NCBI GenBank assembly: GCA_009746045.1
Contig: RPFO01000213.1
Span: 11,742,553-11,806,552 of the forward strand
DNA length: 64,000 nucleotides
From: Mesostigma viride
Taxonomy: Eukaryota; Streptophyta; Mesostigmatophyceae; Mesostigmatales; Mesostigmataceae
Direction of reading: 5' to 3'
Positions 1 through 11,175 of the stretch are shown here, piece by piece. The notes beneath the pieces were generated by a model. It was not told the origin of the DNA, did no database searches, and saw only the letters and a program-made list of their open reading frames with translations. A program made the translations under genes and the position numbers. Each line of letters opens with the position of its first letter. The stretch's first letter is position 1.

Positions 1-21
1 GCTTAGGGTGGCGGGCATCAT

Positions 22-168
22 GGTAGCTGCCACCTGTAAATATTATTGGATAGCTGCCACCTGTAACGTATAGTTTGATAGCTGCCACCTGTAAACATTA
101 TTGGATAGCTGCCACCTGTAACATATAGTTCGATAGCTGCCACCTGTGCCGTTTTGTTTGATAGCTGC
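22..168. repeat. 26-29 bp tandem repeat
   Basis: Five to six copies of a unit built on GATAGCTGCCACCTGTAA, alternating two spacer versions. No gene is seen in 1-679 apart from this. It may lie in an intron of the GART gene, whose earlier exons are outside the window. Confidence 0.85.
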
Positions 169-679
169 TCTTAACGGTTGTTTCCTCTCAAATGTCTTCA
201 TCAGCTGCACCTTCCACAAACCTTCAGGTAAGCACCTTCCCAGAAGACTTCCTGTTCATATTCTGCAAACGGGTAGTGTTTCAAATGGGAGGAATGGGAG
301 GAAGCAACAGACATATCAGTTATCGAGGAGCATTTTTATGGGTGGTTGGGTGGCGGTGGGCGGTGGGCGGTGGGGGGGACTTGGGGGGGTATTGCAGAGC
401 CAAAGGCAGCACGATTAAAGCCACATCCTGCCACCCACATTCTACCCGCTTACCAGTAGTTCAGGAAGAGATCCTTTACGTGACCTGAATGTGTTCATGT
501 TGTGTCGCCTGCCTGCATGGTCAACATGTGCTCCGGCTGCTGTCATCCAGCCCCAGAGAGATCATAGACATAGAAGATGTTCTCTCCCTTTTTGCCCCCC
601 GATGACCCGCCTTCCATCTCCCGGATGCCATCCTCGGGTGCCGCTGCCCCCACGCGTTTCTCTTTGGGTGAACCCTCAG

Positions 680-3600
680 GCTGCGGTGGCTGGGAGTTTG
701 CGCGCGCCGCAGGCATCGCCACCGTACCCTTTCCGGCCCCCAAGAAGCGCGCGGAGGACGACAATGCGGAGTACCTGACGGCCGAGCAGCTGATCGCCAC
801 GCTGCGGTACGGCTTGACGGCTTGAATCAAGGACTGAGAAGAGCTGAACTTGACAAGAATTTATTAGATGTACACCTACGGCTATCCCTTCTGATCGCCA
901 CGCTGTGGTGAGGCTTGACCCAACTTCACCGACGTTAGTGTGTGTAATACCAACAAGCGTGGACAGTGTACTGAGAAGAGTCCTTCATGACTAGATGTCC
1001 GCCCACGCGTAGCTCTTGATCGCCACGCTGCGGTGAGGCATGAAGACCCATCACCTTACGTCCTAGGATTGATGTCGAAGCGGTGTACTGAAGGGGGGTC
1101 ACCTTACGTCCTAGGATTGATGTCGAAGCGGTGTACTGAAGGGGGGTCACCTTATGTCCTAGGATTGATGTCGAAGCGGTGTACTGAAGGGGGGTCACCT
1201 TATGTCCTAGGATTGATGTCGAAGCGGTGTACTGAAGGGGGGTCACCTTATGTCCTAGGATTGATGTCGAAGCGGTATATTCAAGAGGTATCACCTTAGG
1301 TTCTGATTATTGATATTGAAGAGGTATATTCAAGAGGTATGACCTTAGGTTCTATTGAAGAGTAATAGTGAAGAGGTATCACCTTAGGTTCTGATCATTG
1401 ATATTGAAGAGGTATATTCAAGAGGTATGACCTTAGGTTCTATTGAAGAGTAATAGTGAAGAGGTATCACCTTAGGTTGTATGGTTTATTCCGTGCAGGC
1501 AACCGCAATGTGGAATTGAAACCGTGGGTTGAAAGCAAGCATGGTTGAGGTGCGCTGCATGGTGCAATCATGTGACGGTGTGCTGACGCCATGTTCAGCT
1601 TGCATGCTCTTTAAACCTACATGGCTCAAGTAACATGATCACTGTCACCATAGCTGTCATGGCGTCTCACGTGACGCGGTCATGCGTTGAGGTGATGCAT
1701 TCACGCGTTGATTGATTGATTGATTAATTAATTAATTAATTAATTAATTAATTAATTAATTAATTAATCAATTAATGAATCCCAATGTCGCTCTCGCCAT
1801 GGCCTCGTAATCGTGGAGTATACTGCCGAGTGTTACTAACCTTGTCGTGGTCTCGAAATCGTGGTGCGGCTATCTATAACCGATACATGTCCGTGTCAGA
1901 TTACTAGTAATTTCTTCAGGGTTCTTCTTCTTTTCAGGGTTTTCCTTATGTTGCATGCCAATCTCACCTCCGTAATTTATCATTCTCAATGAATGTATAC
2001 ATATATATCGTTACTACTTCTATTGTAGTAGTATATCATTATCGAATAATATGTGTACGATATTTTATCACTCAATCATCATCAATAAAGATTGGCTCCC
2101 AGGTACCCCACAATCCCCTATCACTCAATAGGGGTTATATTATATTATATATATGATTATATATATACTACTATATATTATACATATTATATATAATATA
2201 TATACAGCCGCACAATATGTAATTCATCTGAACCCATGGATAAACGGGAATAACAACGGTCCCCATGATGCGGCTCTCACAAATGTGCAGCTCGGTCATG
2301 CTGCGGGTCGTGCATTCCTATCGCCATCGTGCTGCGGCTCCCGCAGGGACCACCAGGTGGACTACGTCCTGCTGGCCGGTTTCTTGAAGCTGCTGCCCTC
2401 CCAGCTGTGCGCCGCGTACCCGCACGCCATCCTGAACATCCACCCGGCGCTTCTGCCCAGCTTCGGGGGCAAGGGCTTCTATGGCATCAACGTGCACAAG
2501 GCGGTCATCGCGTCAGGGTGCCGGTACGTGGGCGGCGGAAATTCATGGCTTATACCCACGCGTATGGGTGGAGAGTGCAAGTATTAGTGCACGAGCACGA
2601 GTGCTTAAACATGCACCAGGCGATCATCGCGTCAGGGTGCCGGTAGGTTGGGTGGGGGCAATCCATGGCTTATACCCACGCGTGGACAGTGCATGTAAGG
2701 TGCACAAGGTGCGGTGATTGCGCCAGGGTGCCGGTGCGTGATGGACAGCTTTCACAGCAACAAGCCCACGCCAATATCTTGCCTTGCGCACAGCATCACT
2801 GTTGGGGCGCAATCCGTGGCTCCTACCCATGCGTATGGGTGGGCAATGCAAGTAGTATCGCTTGACCGTGCACAAGGCGGTCATCGGGCCGGGGTGCCGG
2901 TGCGTGGGCGTGTGGCTAATCCTTGTGCATAGCGGAAGCACGGGATATTCCTATGAAGTGCGTCGGGGTGCCGGTGGGTGGGCATGGGCGGACCAGTATG
3001 GATAAGGGTACAAAAAGTACAAGAATAAATCGCTATAAATATAAATCGCTACTCCCGGGGTGCATGGGGTGGCTGTTGTCAGTTACCGTAGTCGTATTTT
3101 TGCATCAATAGTTAAGTGGGCTGGGTGGCTTTTTTACGAATAGACTTATTTGTGCTATGTGTGAATAGGAAAGCGCATAAGATGGCGGGCATGGCCGCTG
3201 ACATTTTCTTTGGTTAGCTCATGTGCACATAACGTATATCAATTTAAATGATCACGCAAGGGCCAGGGGAAAGAAAAGGAGAGCCACCGGAGCTCCGCCA
3301 AGAAAGAATTTGAGTTCCTGGGCCAAGGCCCAATCCCATAGGAGGAAAGCGTAACTGCAGGTAGGGGTGAAGCCTGGGTACTGTTTGGGCAAGTGCAGGA
3401 GCCCAATGGTCTGCCCCGTAGGCGGATGGGCAGACTTTTTAGGCTGGGCGAAGCCAGCGGGTCAGACTAGTAGTGTATGCTAGTACATGCTAGTACATGC
3501 TAGTACATGCTAGTACATGCTAGTACATGCTAGTACATGCTAGTACATGCTAGTACATGCTAGTACATGCTAGTACATGCTAGTACATGCTAGTACATGC

Positions 3601-3778
3601 TACTTTCAGTAGGTGTGCAGGGTGGCCGGTCCAGGGGGATTTTTGAAATGCGTGGATGTACGAAGCACTTTCTTTAAGCGTGTGCAACGGTTAGCTAAGT
3701 GTGGTTTCTGGTCGCTAAGTGTGGTAGTGGAGTTTTTGATTATACTGGTGTGATATATTCCCCCCCCCCACACCTCCC

Positions 3779-3814
<36 letters not shown>

Positions 3815-5196
3815 ACCCCCACCCCCACCCCCACCCCCACCCCCACCCCACCCCCACCCCACCCCCACCCCCACCCCACCCCACCCCCACCCACCCCCAC
3901 CCCCACCAGCTTCTCGGGCTGCACCATCCACTTTGTGGACGAGAAGTACGACAACGGCGTCATCGTCGCGCAGCGCGTGGTGCCTGTGGAGGCCAACGAC
4001 ACGCCGCAACAGCTGGCGGCGCGTGTGCTGCAGCAGGTGACTAAGGGCTGCAGTTTTTGCCATGATTGGTATCTACTTCTACAGCATTAGTATCTAGTAC
4101 TACCAAATAGTATATCAACGGTTGCACTTGTTGACACGCCGCAGAAGCGCGCGGCACTTTTCCAGCAGCAGGCACATAAGGGCACCCATGTTGCCCTTTA
4201 TCATTAGCTCCTGCTGTTCTATAGTTGATACGCCAGAAGCCTTGGTCGCGTGGGTACTGCTATGGGCAAGGGGTCCTATGTTTAGGGTACCCTAAACCCT
4301 CAACCCAGGCCTCCGGATTTCCGTGGTGGTATGCTGTTTTTGTTTCTAATATCTGCGTTTTGACGCTGTCTTTGTTTCTGATATCTGCAATGGTATTCTA
4401 TTTGTGCTTCTGATATCTGCGATGGTATTCTATTTGTTCTTCTGATATCTGCGACGGTATTTCATTTGTGTTTCTGATATCTGCGACGGTATTCTATTCG
4501 TGTTTCTGATATCTGCGACGGTATATTTGTGTTCTGATATCTGCGACGGTATTCTATTTTTGCTTCTGATATCTGCGATAGTTTTCTATTTGTGTTTCTG
4601 ATTTCTGTGGGGATTGCGCGCTTGAAAAATCCAGTAGCAGCAATAAATTGCAGTAATGTAGTGGCAGTAAGAAGCGGTAGTAACAAGTGGCAGCCGCACC
4701 CATGAGGATGCAACCGAGCTCTGCAGCACTGGAAGCCGCTGCCGCCGCCGCAGCATTGGTGATTGCAGTGATAGTGGGAGTCACAATGTTGGTGTCATCA
4801 TAGGGATGGCGTGGACAGGCGCACATACATGTCGGACTGCATACCCATGGCTATTGCAGCTCAGACGACTTATTTTTAACATGGCGGGTCGTATTGCTCA
4901 TTGCGTTCCATGACAGCCGGCACATTTTTTTCGAACATGATAACCTGCATTTTTTTGGGGGGGGCTGTAATGTCACATGTAATCCAATAGTATATATTTC
5001 TGCCACTGGCAGTAGCATCCGGTGTACTCACATCTCCCATGGCACCGTTCATGCATCAACCACTTGTCCGACTGTCTGCCCCTTGCAGGAGCACCAAGTG
5101 TACCCGCATGTGGTGGCCGCGCTGTGCGAGGGCCGCATCTCGTGGCGGGAGGATGGGGTGCCAGTCATCCACAAGCGGGAGGGGGGCCTGGAATAA
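680..5196 (+). CDS. GART: Phosphoribosylglycinamide formyltransferase (GART, PurN type), 5' partial
   Basis: Third step of de novo purine synthesis: transfers formyl from 10-formyl-THF to GAR. In plants the enzyme is plastid-targeted. Exons are 680-806, 2347-2523, 3910-4036 and 5089-5196, all GT-AG with consistent phases, ending at TAA. Exon 1 matches the region after the GAR-binding loop (GWEFARAAGI, then EQLIATLR). Exon 2 carries the hallmark stretch VDYVLLAGFLKLLP and LNIHPALLPSFGGKG, with the catalytic Asn-His pair. Exon 3 carries FSGCTIHFVDEKYDNG, which includes the catalytic Asp region. Exon 4 ends EHQVYPHVVAALCEGR, then ISWREDGVPVI. The N-terminal GGxGSN region is absent, so upstream exons lie left of the window; the exact start of exon 680 is inferred. 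All three introns hold degenerate copies of the preceding exon end. Confidence 0.93.
890..1045 (+). repeat. Echoes of the GART exon-1 donor
   Basis: The exon end at 789-810 (TGATCGCCACGCTGCGGT) recurs at about 893-912 and 1018-1037, each followed by a GT dinucleotide and a similar intron start. These are decayed tandem copies of exon end plus 5' splice site. Confidence 0.8.
1051..1480. repeat. 48 bp minisatellite with diverged flank
   Basis: About five near-identical 48 bp units start at 1051, 1099, 1147, 1195 and 1243 (each beginning TCACCTTA, then GTCCTAGGATTGATGTCG). They grade into older, diverged copies up to about 1480. The array lies in GART intron 1. It is open in several frames on both strands, which is a by-product of the period. 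Confidence 0.9.
1668..1775. repeat. CACGTGACG motif followed by (GATT)n/(AATT)n tail
   Basis: The motif CACGTGACGCGGTCATGCG is followed by (TGAT)n and about 14 AATT units. The arrangement resembles the 3' ends at 6040-6115 and 49036-49131, so this may be a retroposon end. It lies in GART intron 1. Confidence 0.55.
2600..2990 (+). repeat. Echoes of the GART exon-2 end and donor
   Basis: The exon end at 2494-2530 (GTGCACAAGGCGGTCATCGC, then GTCAGGGTGCCGG and the donor) recurs in decayed form near 2611-2650, 2697-2735, 2868-2905 and 2955-2985. Spacers between copies also recur (ATCCATGGCTTATACCCACG). The copies fill the start of GART intron 2 and look like protein only because they derive from the exon. 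Confidence 0.85.
3472..3602. repeat. 10 bp tandem repeat (TAGTACATGC)n
   Basis: About twelve perfect copies of the decamer TAGTACATGC in GART intron 2. Confidence 0.95.
3762..3909 (+). repeat. Poly-C and (CCCCCA)n tract ending at a 3' splice site
   Basis: A C8 run, a run of more than 30 C and then (ACCCCC)n reach the acceptor CACCAG at 3904-3909, which opens GART exon 3. On the coding strand the whole tract is pyrimidine-rich. The long ORFs across it are artefacts. Confidence 0.9.
4134..4190 (+). repeat. Echo of the GART exon-3 end
   Basis: ACACGCCGCAGAAGCGCGCG at about 4135, then a CCAGCAGCAGGC stretch and TAAGGGC, repeats the exon end at 3998-4048 (ACACGCCGCAACAGCTGGCG, then CTGCAGCAG, GTGACTAAGGGC) with many substitutions. 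Confidence 0.8.
4345..4605. repeat. ~38 bp minisatellite
   Basis: Six or seven imperfect units built on TTCTGATATCTGCGACGG followed by TATTCTATTTGTG, in GART intron 3. No coding function is suggested. Confidence 0.85.
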
Positions 5197-6591
5197 TCAC
5201 CATAAATGATCATCATACAGTAACAAAGATCATTAATAACAATCATGAATGATCCTCATGAAGTAACGGAGGAACCGGCTACCTTGGCATCATCAGCACA
5301 ACTATCAGGGTATTATCAGGAAAACCGTCTGAGGAACACCAGGAGCGCCATTGCAGAATCACGGCAGCGAAAATGGCGACCTGGACAGCTTGCAGGAGGG
5401 GCAGGTGCTACTTAGTAAGTTGTTTTTGATTACTAAGTTGACTCGAAGTTGTGGCTTGCGGCTGCTGGCGCCCAGCAGGGATCAAATAGCTCTGATCAAA
5501 TCTCGTGGCGGCCCAGCACGATGGTACCTTGAAGGTGTCTCTGTTGACGGCCGCCATCAGGGAGGAGTGCGACAAGTATGATGGCAGAAAAGGGGCTTGC
5601 AAGAAGGCACACCCCGCCGCATTTGTTTCAAAGAGGGTCTGTTGGGTTACCCTTGCAGCTTGGACACTTGGATGAATCCACCAATGAGGGTGTTTGTTCT
5701 GTAAAGTATGGTGGCATTGAGGCAGGTTCATTTGTGGCATGGGCTGTACTTGTGGAACCCAAGTGCGGCCTGCAGACTCTGCGTGGCAAGTGTTGGCCAT
5801 TGAGGTACCGTCGATCGTGCACCCTGTGCCGGCCGGCGCTTTCAAGTGTTGGATCAGTTTTGACTACTTTGGAGCATCTTAACTTAGCGACAGTTAATTA
5901 ATTAATTCATTAACACGTAATAGCGTTACATGAGCATTAGTCCTCAGTACAGTCGAGAGTGGGATGGGATGGAATGGGATGGGAGGGGAGCTCGATCTAG
6001 CTATCTAAGACCTAGTTATGGGGTTGTGGCTGAGGACTTATGCTCACGTGACGCAGTCACGTGTCTCATTGGGTTTCATCAATTAATTGGGATTCATCAA
6101 TTAATTAATTAATTAATTGGGTTGTGGGCACCACGCGGCCCGAATCACTGTGAAGGCCATGCTTGGTCACACGCGGAGCCCCCACTGACTTGGGGGTGGT
6201 CTTCTTCGTGACTACCTGCCACCTATCCTTGCGAACCATCTGCCTCCAGATGACAGACATGCCAGGGGGCTGCCCTGGCGTGAGCCCATTGCGACGTGGG
6301 TAACACATATCCATGACTAGCCACGAGCCACGAGGTAGCCATCGCTGACGGCGGAGCTCATAACTTTCACGTTTGGGCACCAAATTCGGCCGTGAATATC
6401 ACTATCGCTTCGTCTTTCTAAGACGCACACGCTGATCTATTTTTCTGAAGCTATTACGCAATATATGACGAGCAAACGCTCCGCTCGACGCAACGCAGCC
6501 TGGCGACTGCGCTAGGCCATGAATATACGCCTGCAGCTCCGGTTGCAGTTCCGCCCGGCCTGCGCCAGGCAGCGAGGCCACTACCCAAGCG
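5197..6591. other. Intergenic stretch with repeat remnants
   Basis: No gene recognised. An inverted motif pair (CATGAGCATTAGTCCTCAG at 5929; CTGAGGACTTATGCTCACGT at 6030) is followed by a CACGTGACGCAGTCACGTG palindrome at 6044-6062 and (AATT)n. Then comes a segment (6185-6300) with a diverged relative at 11060-11175. Confidence 0.6.
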
Positions 6592-7809
6592 TTGGTAGTG
6601 CACTCGGCTCCTGCGGCCTCGCCCTCGGCATCGCCAGATCCTAAACGCAGTCGCCCAGCAGAACCACGCCCATCTGAACCGCGCTTTCGGCCCCAACATT
6701 TCAAGGTCGACGATTACGACTGGACCGCCATGGACCCCAGAGATGCCATGCATTTCATCTTCTTTGGGGATTACGCCTCGCTTTACGACCTGGGCCTCCA
6801 TCTTTTCGACACCAATCGCCTCATCCACGTCCCCGACGGCACCAGCATGCAACCCAAATTCCTGTTCGGGTGCGCTCGCCCCCAAATCCAGCACATCATC
6901 CTCTGCTCCCTCCTCGGGCGCACCAACCACGAGATCTGGGCTCCATCCATCTCCGCCCCCACACTCCGTTCCATCCTTACGGAAGCCTTCCAGCAGCACG
7001 TGACCCCTTGCTGCCCGATTGGCGCCGATTGCTGCCGATGTGGCAGCAACGGGAGGCACGCTGCCCTGCTGAGCTCCCTCACCTTTTCACCCGATTTCCG
7101 CCTCCACTGCCGACATCAAGGCCCAGCTCCTCGACCTCGACCAACGTCTCCACGCCACCGCCACCGCCCTTGAGTGCTTGCACGACACGGCAGGCCTCAC
7201 CGCCCAGGCGGTGAAGGAAATCGCTGCCCAGCCGGCATCTGCTGGCCCGGCCAGCGATGCTCCCTCCACCTGGGCGGACCTGCTTAAGCACCACATGCAC
7301 CACCTCCACCACCTCCACCATCGCGGCACAGCTCAAGCAACAAGCACTCGACCTTCGTGAGGAGGCCGAGCTCGACAAGCGCAGCCACAATGTCATCGTC
7401 AAGCACTTCGACCAGCCGGCAGGTGAGACCCCGACGAGTCTTCTCACGGCATTTAAGCGCGACATCCTTGCCCCCATGCTACTCACAGGTGAGCTGTGGA
7501 TGTCGGCTGTCCGCCTCCCCTGCGCGCGGGGTAAGGCTGGCTCGGCACCCGTGCTCCTCACCTTTAAGTATATGGCGGACAAGCTGTCGTTCCTTAAATG
7601 CCGCAAGAAGTTCTAGCTTGGGGACTCGTTTCACGCTGGACGACGACTTGACCCTGGCCCAGCAACAGCGGCGACGCGAGCTATGGCCGATCTATCTTCA
7701 GCTCCGGCAGAGCGCAGGGGGGAAGCCGGTATACTGGAGGGGGGCGGTCATCCACGTTGACCATAAGCCCTGGCAGGCACCTCCTGCCACCCCCACAAAC
7801 TCAGTCTAG
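6592..7809 (+). pseudogene. LINE ORF1 (L1-type gag-like) remnant
   Basis: Reading through at least three frame changes (near 7170, 7330 and 7612) gives an N-terminal region from MDPRDAMHFIFFGDYASLYD, a coiled-coil-like stretch (about 7115-7230), an RRM-like segment (SHNVIVKHFDQPAGETP to LLTFKYMADKLSFLKCRKKF) and an L1-ORF1-type C-terminal domain (FTLDDDLTLAQQQRRRELWP and GKPVYWRGAVIHV). The C-terminal domain has diverged relatives at 47727-47790, 48955-49032 and 52012-52215 in this window. No RT follows, so ORF2 has been lost. The frame changes mean it is not functional. LINE ORF1 proteins bind and chaperone the element RNA. Confidence 0.8.
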
Positions 7810-7979
7810 GGAATATATATCAGTAGTGTAGATTAGTCAGGCTTAGCCTAGCATGTGGCCTACGCGCGTGTGCGCCCATAATGGCCCCCATGGATGATGC
7901 CTTCAGAATTTAGCCAAGCCATGCCTACTATAGTGGCCCCCCCCATGGATGTTGTATTAAGAATTTAGCCCTGCTATGC

Positions 7980-8250
7980 CTATATGCAGAGAGTCGCTCT
8001 CTGTTGAGAAGCCATGCCCTAGCTCTTCGTATAGCCATGGTGATCTTTCCCCCCCCATGACAGGCTCCCCTTAGCTGGGTTGAGCTTGAGAGATCGTGGT
8101 GGTGCAGGTGCCCTTGGTGCACCTAGAGCAAGTGTTGTTTACATTCCCACCCTTGCAGGAAGTAGCTTAGAATGTATTGAAAGCCATGTGCCCCTTCTCT
8201 GGGATATGTGCTACATGTACTCCCAACGGAGTTATGTTCCTAATTAATGA
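7980..8250 (+). mobile_element. LINE 3' end, left arm of an inverted pair
   Basis: Contains GGGATATGTGCTACATGTAC, a CTCC-CAAC-GGAG hairpin and a TAATTAATGA tail near 8210-8250. Together with the right arm (8565-8820) it forms a long imperfect inverted repeat; for example ATCGTGGTGGTGCAGGTGC at 8093 has its complement at 8710-8728. It probably belongs to the ORF1 remnant just upstream. Confidence 0.75.
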
Positions 8251-8564
8251 CTAGCCTATCCCGGAAGGTCCACGCTACCATAGCTAGTACGTGCGGCTGC
8301 CCCTGCCACCTTATCTGCTTCCTATACCAGTTAGCTATAGGAATGCTGCTGCTGCTGCTGCCCTATGCGCTTCTTGCTTGTCCGACATGCATTATTTCGG
8401 CCCGGACATGTGCTTGAGGGTCCAACATCCGCTCACAGCTGTCTAGCTCCAAGATAGCTGCCCAAAGCATTGAGATAGTTTGCTTGCCAACGCCATCAGT
8501 CACCATGCATTAGCACTAATACATGTACGTGTGGAACTTGCCTCTCAATGCACACGCCAGCTTA

Positions 8565-8820
8565 ATTAATAAATTAATTAAGAACATATCTGCGTGGGGA
8601 GTATATGTAACGCATATCCCTGAGAAGGGGCATAAGGTTTTTCATACATTCTGGGCTACAACCTGTATGTGGGGAAAAGTAAACTGCCACCTACTCTGGG
8701 TGCACAATGTGCACCTGCACCACCACGATGGATCATGCGGCCAAATTGTGGAATTAAAATGGTCATGGCTAAGCAAGGGCTAGGGCATGGCCTCTCAGCA
8801 GAGAGTGGCACTCTGCATGC
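8565..8820 (-). mobile_element. LINE 3' end, right arm of an inverted pair
   Basis: On the minus strand this reads CATGCCCTAGCC, GTGGTGGTGCAGGTGC and GGGATATGCGTTACATATAC, then a tail of (TTAATTAA). It mirrors 7980-8250. Two element ends therefore face each other with about 315 bp between them. Confidence 0.75.
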
Positions 8821-8829
8821 ATGGCCCAA

Positions 8830-10038
8830 AGCATGGCTAACGACATAAACGCTCCTACATCGTCTGGTGGGGCTCCCATCACAGGCATACACGCCAGCTT
8901 ACCCCCGCACAATGTTTGTCTTAGTGCATCCGTGAAGTATGTAGATGCTAGACTCTCCTTCGATCCATGTCACTCCGCATGCACGTGATCGGCATGCAGA
9001 GATTATGCATTAGTGTAGCGCAGCTATAGTGCGCAGCTTCAGGCAGTTGGGAAGAGGGGAGTCTCTGCCCCCCTTCTCATTGTGCAACAAACAGGGAGAG
9101 CACTGTTATTGTGCTCCGCGACTACCCAATGGGAGCGCGTGATCAACTAATGAATAAGTGGTCGCCATTGCATGTCCTATTACTCAGTGGGAAGTTGACA
9201 ATAAATAATGGAGCTGCTGGGCCATGAGAAGCAGTTCAAGTACTCAACCTGGAACTGCACAAAATCTGGCTCAAGCCCGAGATTGCAGATAGCAGATCAT
9301 GATTTAGGTCTTTTTTTCTGCGGTTTCGCCAATGATGCCAGATCCTCAGACTGACCAATTAAACGATGGGTACTGTCCACATTGGCGGCATCCATAACCT
9401 GCACCATTCAAAACATGGCAGTAAAACACATAGCGATGTGAAGGTTCAAGCACACAATTCAGTAAACATGTTCAAGCAAATGTTCTTGAATGATGCTCCC
9501 AGTAAGTCAAGGCTTTATCCAATTATTGTCACGTCCGTGATCATTTACATCCGCCCACTTGAGAAACGGCTGTTCACCGATCATTTACGTCCGGTTCAGT
9601 TCCGTTGGTTTGGTTCCACGGTAGCCGTTTGGCTTGGCTTTGTTCAAGTCTGGGTACCGGCCGGTGTGAAGCGCCGCGCCCGATGCTAATACCCTACTCT
9701 ATGACGCATACGGCTGAATATTTACTTTTGTAGTATGTTCAGTCTATATAGTTAGCAGAGAGCGGACGGCACAGTCATTATGTTATGATGACTGAGCCTC
9801 GCGTAATTATTGTATTGCTGCCGCACAGACTGATTTGATTGATGCGCACACGCGTCGCTCATAGCCTGAGCGCGCCAAAGCCTGAAAATGTGTTGTGACA
9901 AGCAGGCACGATTGGCAGCAGATGCGATTTGCTGTATTGCTAGGAAATGTGCACATAGTTTGGCGCGCACGCAGCCAGGTTTGACAGCTAGTGCTATGGC
10001 GCGGGATTTGCTTGCGTCATCAGCCTTTTGGAAATAGC
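8830..10038. other. Intergenic, no gene recognised
   Basis: One more copy of the stem-loop retroposon end lies at about 9108-9160 (GTGCTCCGCGACTACCCAAT, then GGGAGCGCG and CAACTAATGAAT). Nothing else is recognised. Confidence 0.5.
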
Positions 10039-10353
10039 TTAAGGGAACGAGCCTCGGCCATGGAGGTCTGGTGTGTTGTCTTCATGGGGATGAAATAGTT
10101 CGTGCGGCCCGGAGCAGCCCCCGTGCGTGGTTGCACACAGTCCATCACCACAGGAATGGATTGACGGCGACGACAATATATTGGTTTTGTTAAGAATGTG
10201 TGTAACATTGGGAACGATCAAGACAGGAAAGGGGACAGCCTCGCGCCCTGTCGTCGGTGGCTTGCGAGCCAGTAGCTCGAACAGCGGGTTGGATACAAGG
10301 TCGGAGACGCAACGGCACTGTCGCGACCAGGGGCCTACAGTGGCGTCAGCCAT
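10039..10353 (-). CDS. Hypothetical protein, possible first exon
   Basis: A 104-codon frame opens with ATG at 10353. Its first about 60 residues (MADATVGPW to LLARKPPTTGREAVPFPVLI) look protein-like; the later part is compositionally poor. It is on the same strand as the p44 gene and 0.8 kb beyond its 3' end. I recognise no family and saw no convincing downstream exon. Confidence 0.22.
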   Translation of the reverse strand: MADATVGPWSRQCRCVSDLVSNPLFELLARKPPTTGREAVPFPVLIVPNVTHILNKTNILSSPSIHSCGDGLCATTHGGCSGPHELFHPHEDNTPDLHGRGSFP

Positions 10354-10904
10354 GATTAAGCCTGTTACGTAATTCCTGAGTACAGCTGCTCTTATAATTG
10401 CAACAATACAACTCGACAGTCTTTGTCATTCGTCATTGATCTTATTGGAATGGAAAGGTCTTTTGGTTGCTTTGAAGATAAAGCATTCTCTCAATACATA
10501 ATCGGCCGGCGGGATTGTCTGTCATCAAGGTGGCGGTGCCATGAAGGACCGCACCTCTCGTTCTCACCTTTAATATAGTGGATCACACACATGAATATTC
10601 TACTGCTATATAAATGTCTTCCAAGTGGTAGCCTAGGATGTCATGGCACGCAAATGCGACATTATTGCTGTTTATAATGACTCTGTGTGGAAACCAGTGC
10701 GACACCTTTACCAGACATATATATATCCTCACAAACGAAGGGAAACTCCAGCTCAGCCAGAATGATGCTTTTGAAATTTGAGCACTGAGGATTGACAGCA
10801 TGAATATCAGCTTCCCCATTCAACCTGAGGCCAGGTTCAGGCATGGCGCTTGATGATTTTCTAATAGGTGAATAACCCATGAATAACCAAACACATCAAC
10901 TAAC

Positions 10905-11175
10905 TAATAGCCCATAGACAGCGTCACGTGAGCATAATCCTCAACGAAGTGGGTGGTCAATTGGAATGGGCGCCTATCTAACCGTGTACCTGAGTTGTGG
11001 GGTACCTTGTGGGCGTTCCAGTCCAAGTCGTTATGTTTGCTGAATGGAGCACAAGCATTACCCCCACCGACTAGGGGTTGGTATCCTTCATAACCTCCTG
11101 CCATTTCTGTTTGCAAGCCATCAGCCTCCAGATCACAGCTTAGGCAGAGGGCTGCCCAGGCGTGAGCCTAACACA
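10905..11175 (-). mobile_element. Diverged copy of the 6030-6300 repeat
   Basis: Shares CTCCAGATSACAG-like and GGGCTGCCCWGGCGTGAGCC blocks and a CACGTGAGCATA motif with 6030-6300. The copies are strongly diverged, which indicates an old dispersed element. It overlaps the uncertain 3' end of the p44 gene. Confidence 0.5.

Noticed and set aside
192-227. GART first exon (MSSSAAPSTNLQ with GTAAGC donor)
   Set aside because: The donor is good, but the required GGxGSN region is not encoded nearby, so the link to GART is unsupported.
1051-1300. CRISPR-like regularly spaced repeats
   Set aside because: Units are directly tandem without unique spacers, in a eukaryotic intron.
6454-7059. 201-codon minus-strand ORF
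   Set aside because: Antisense shadow of the LINE ORF1 remnant, whose plus frame has family motifs.
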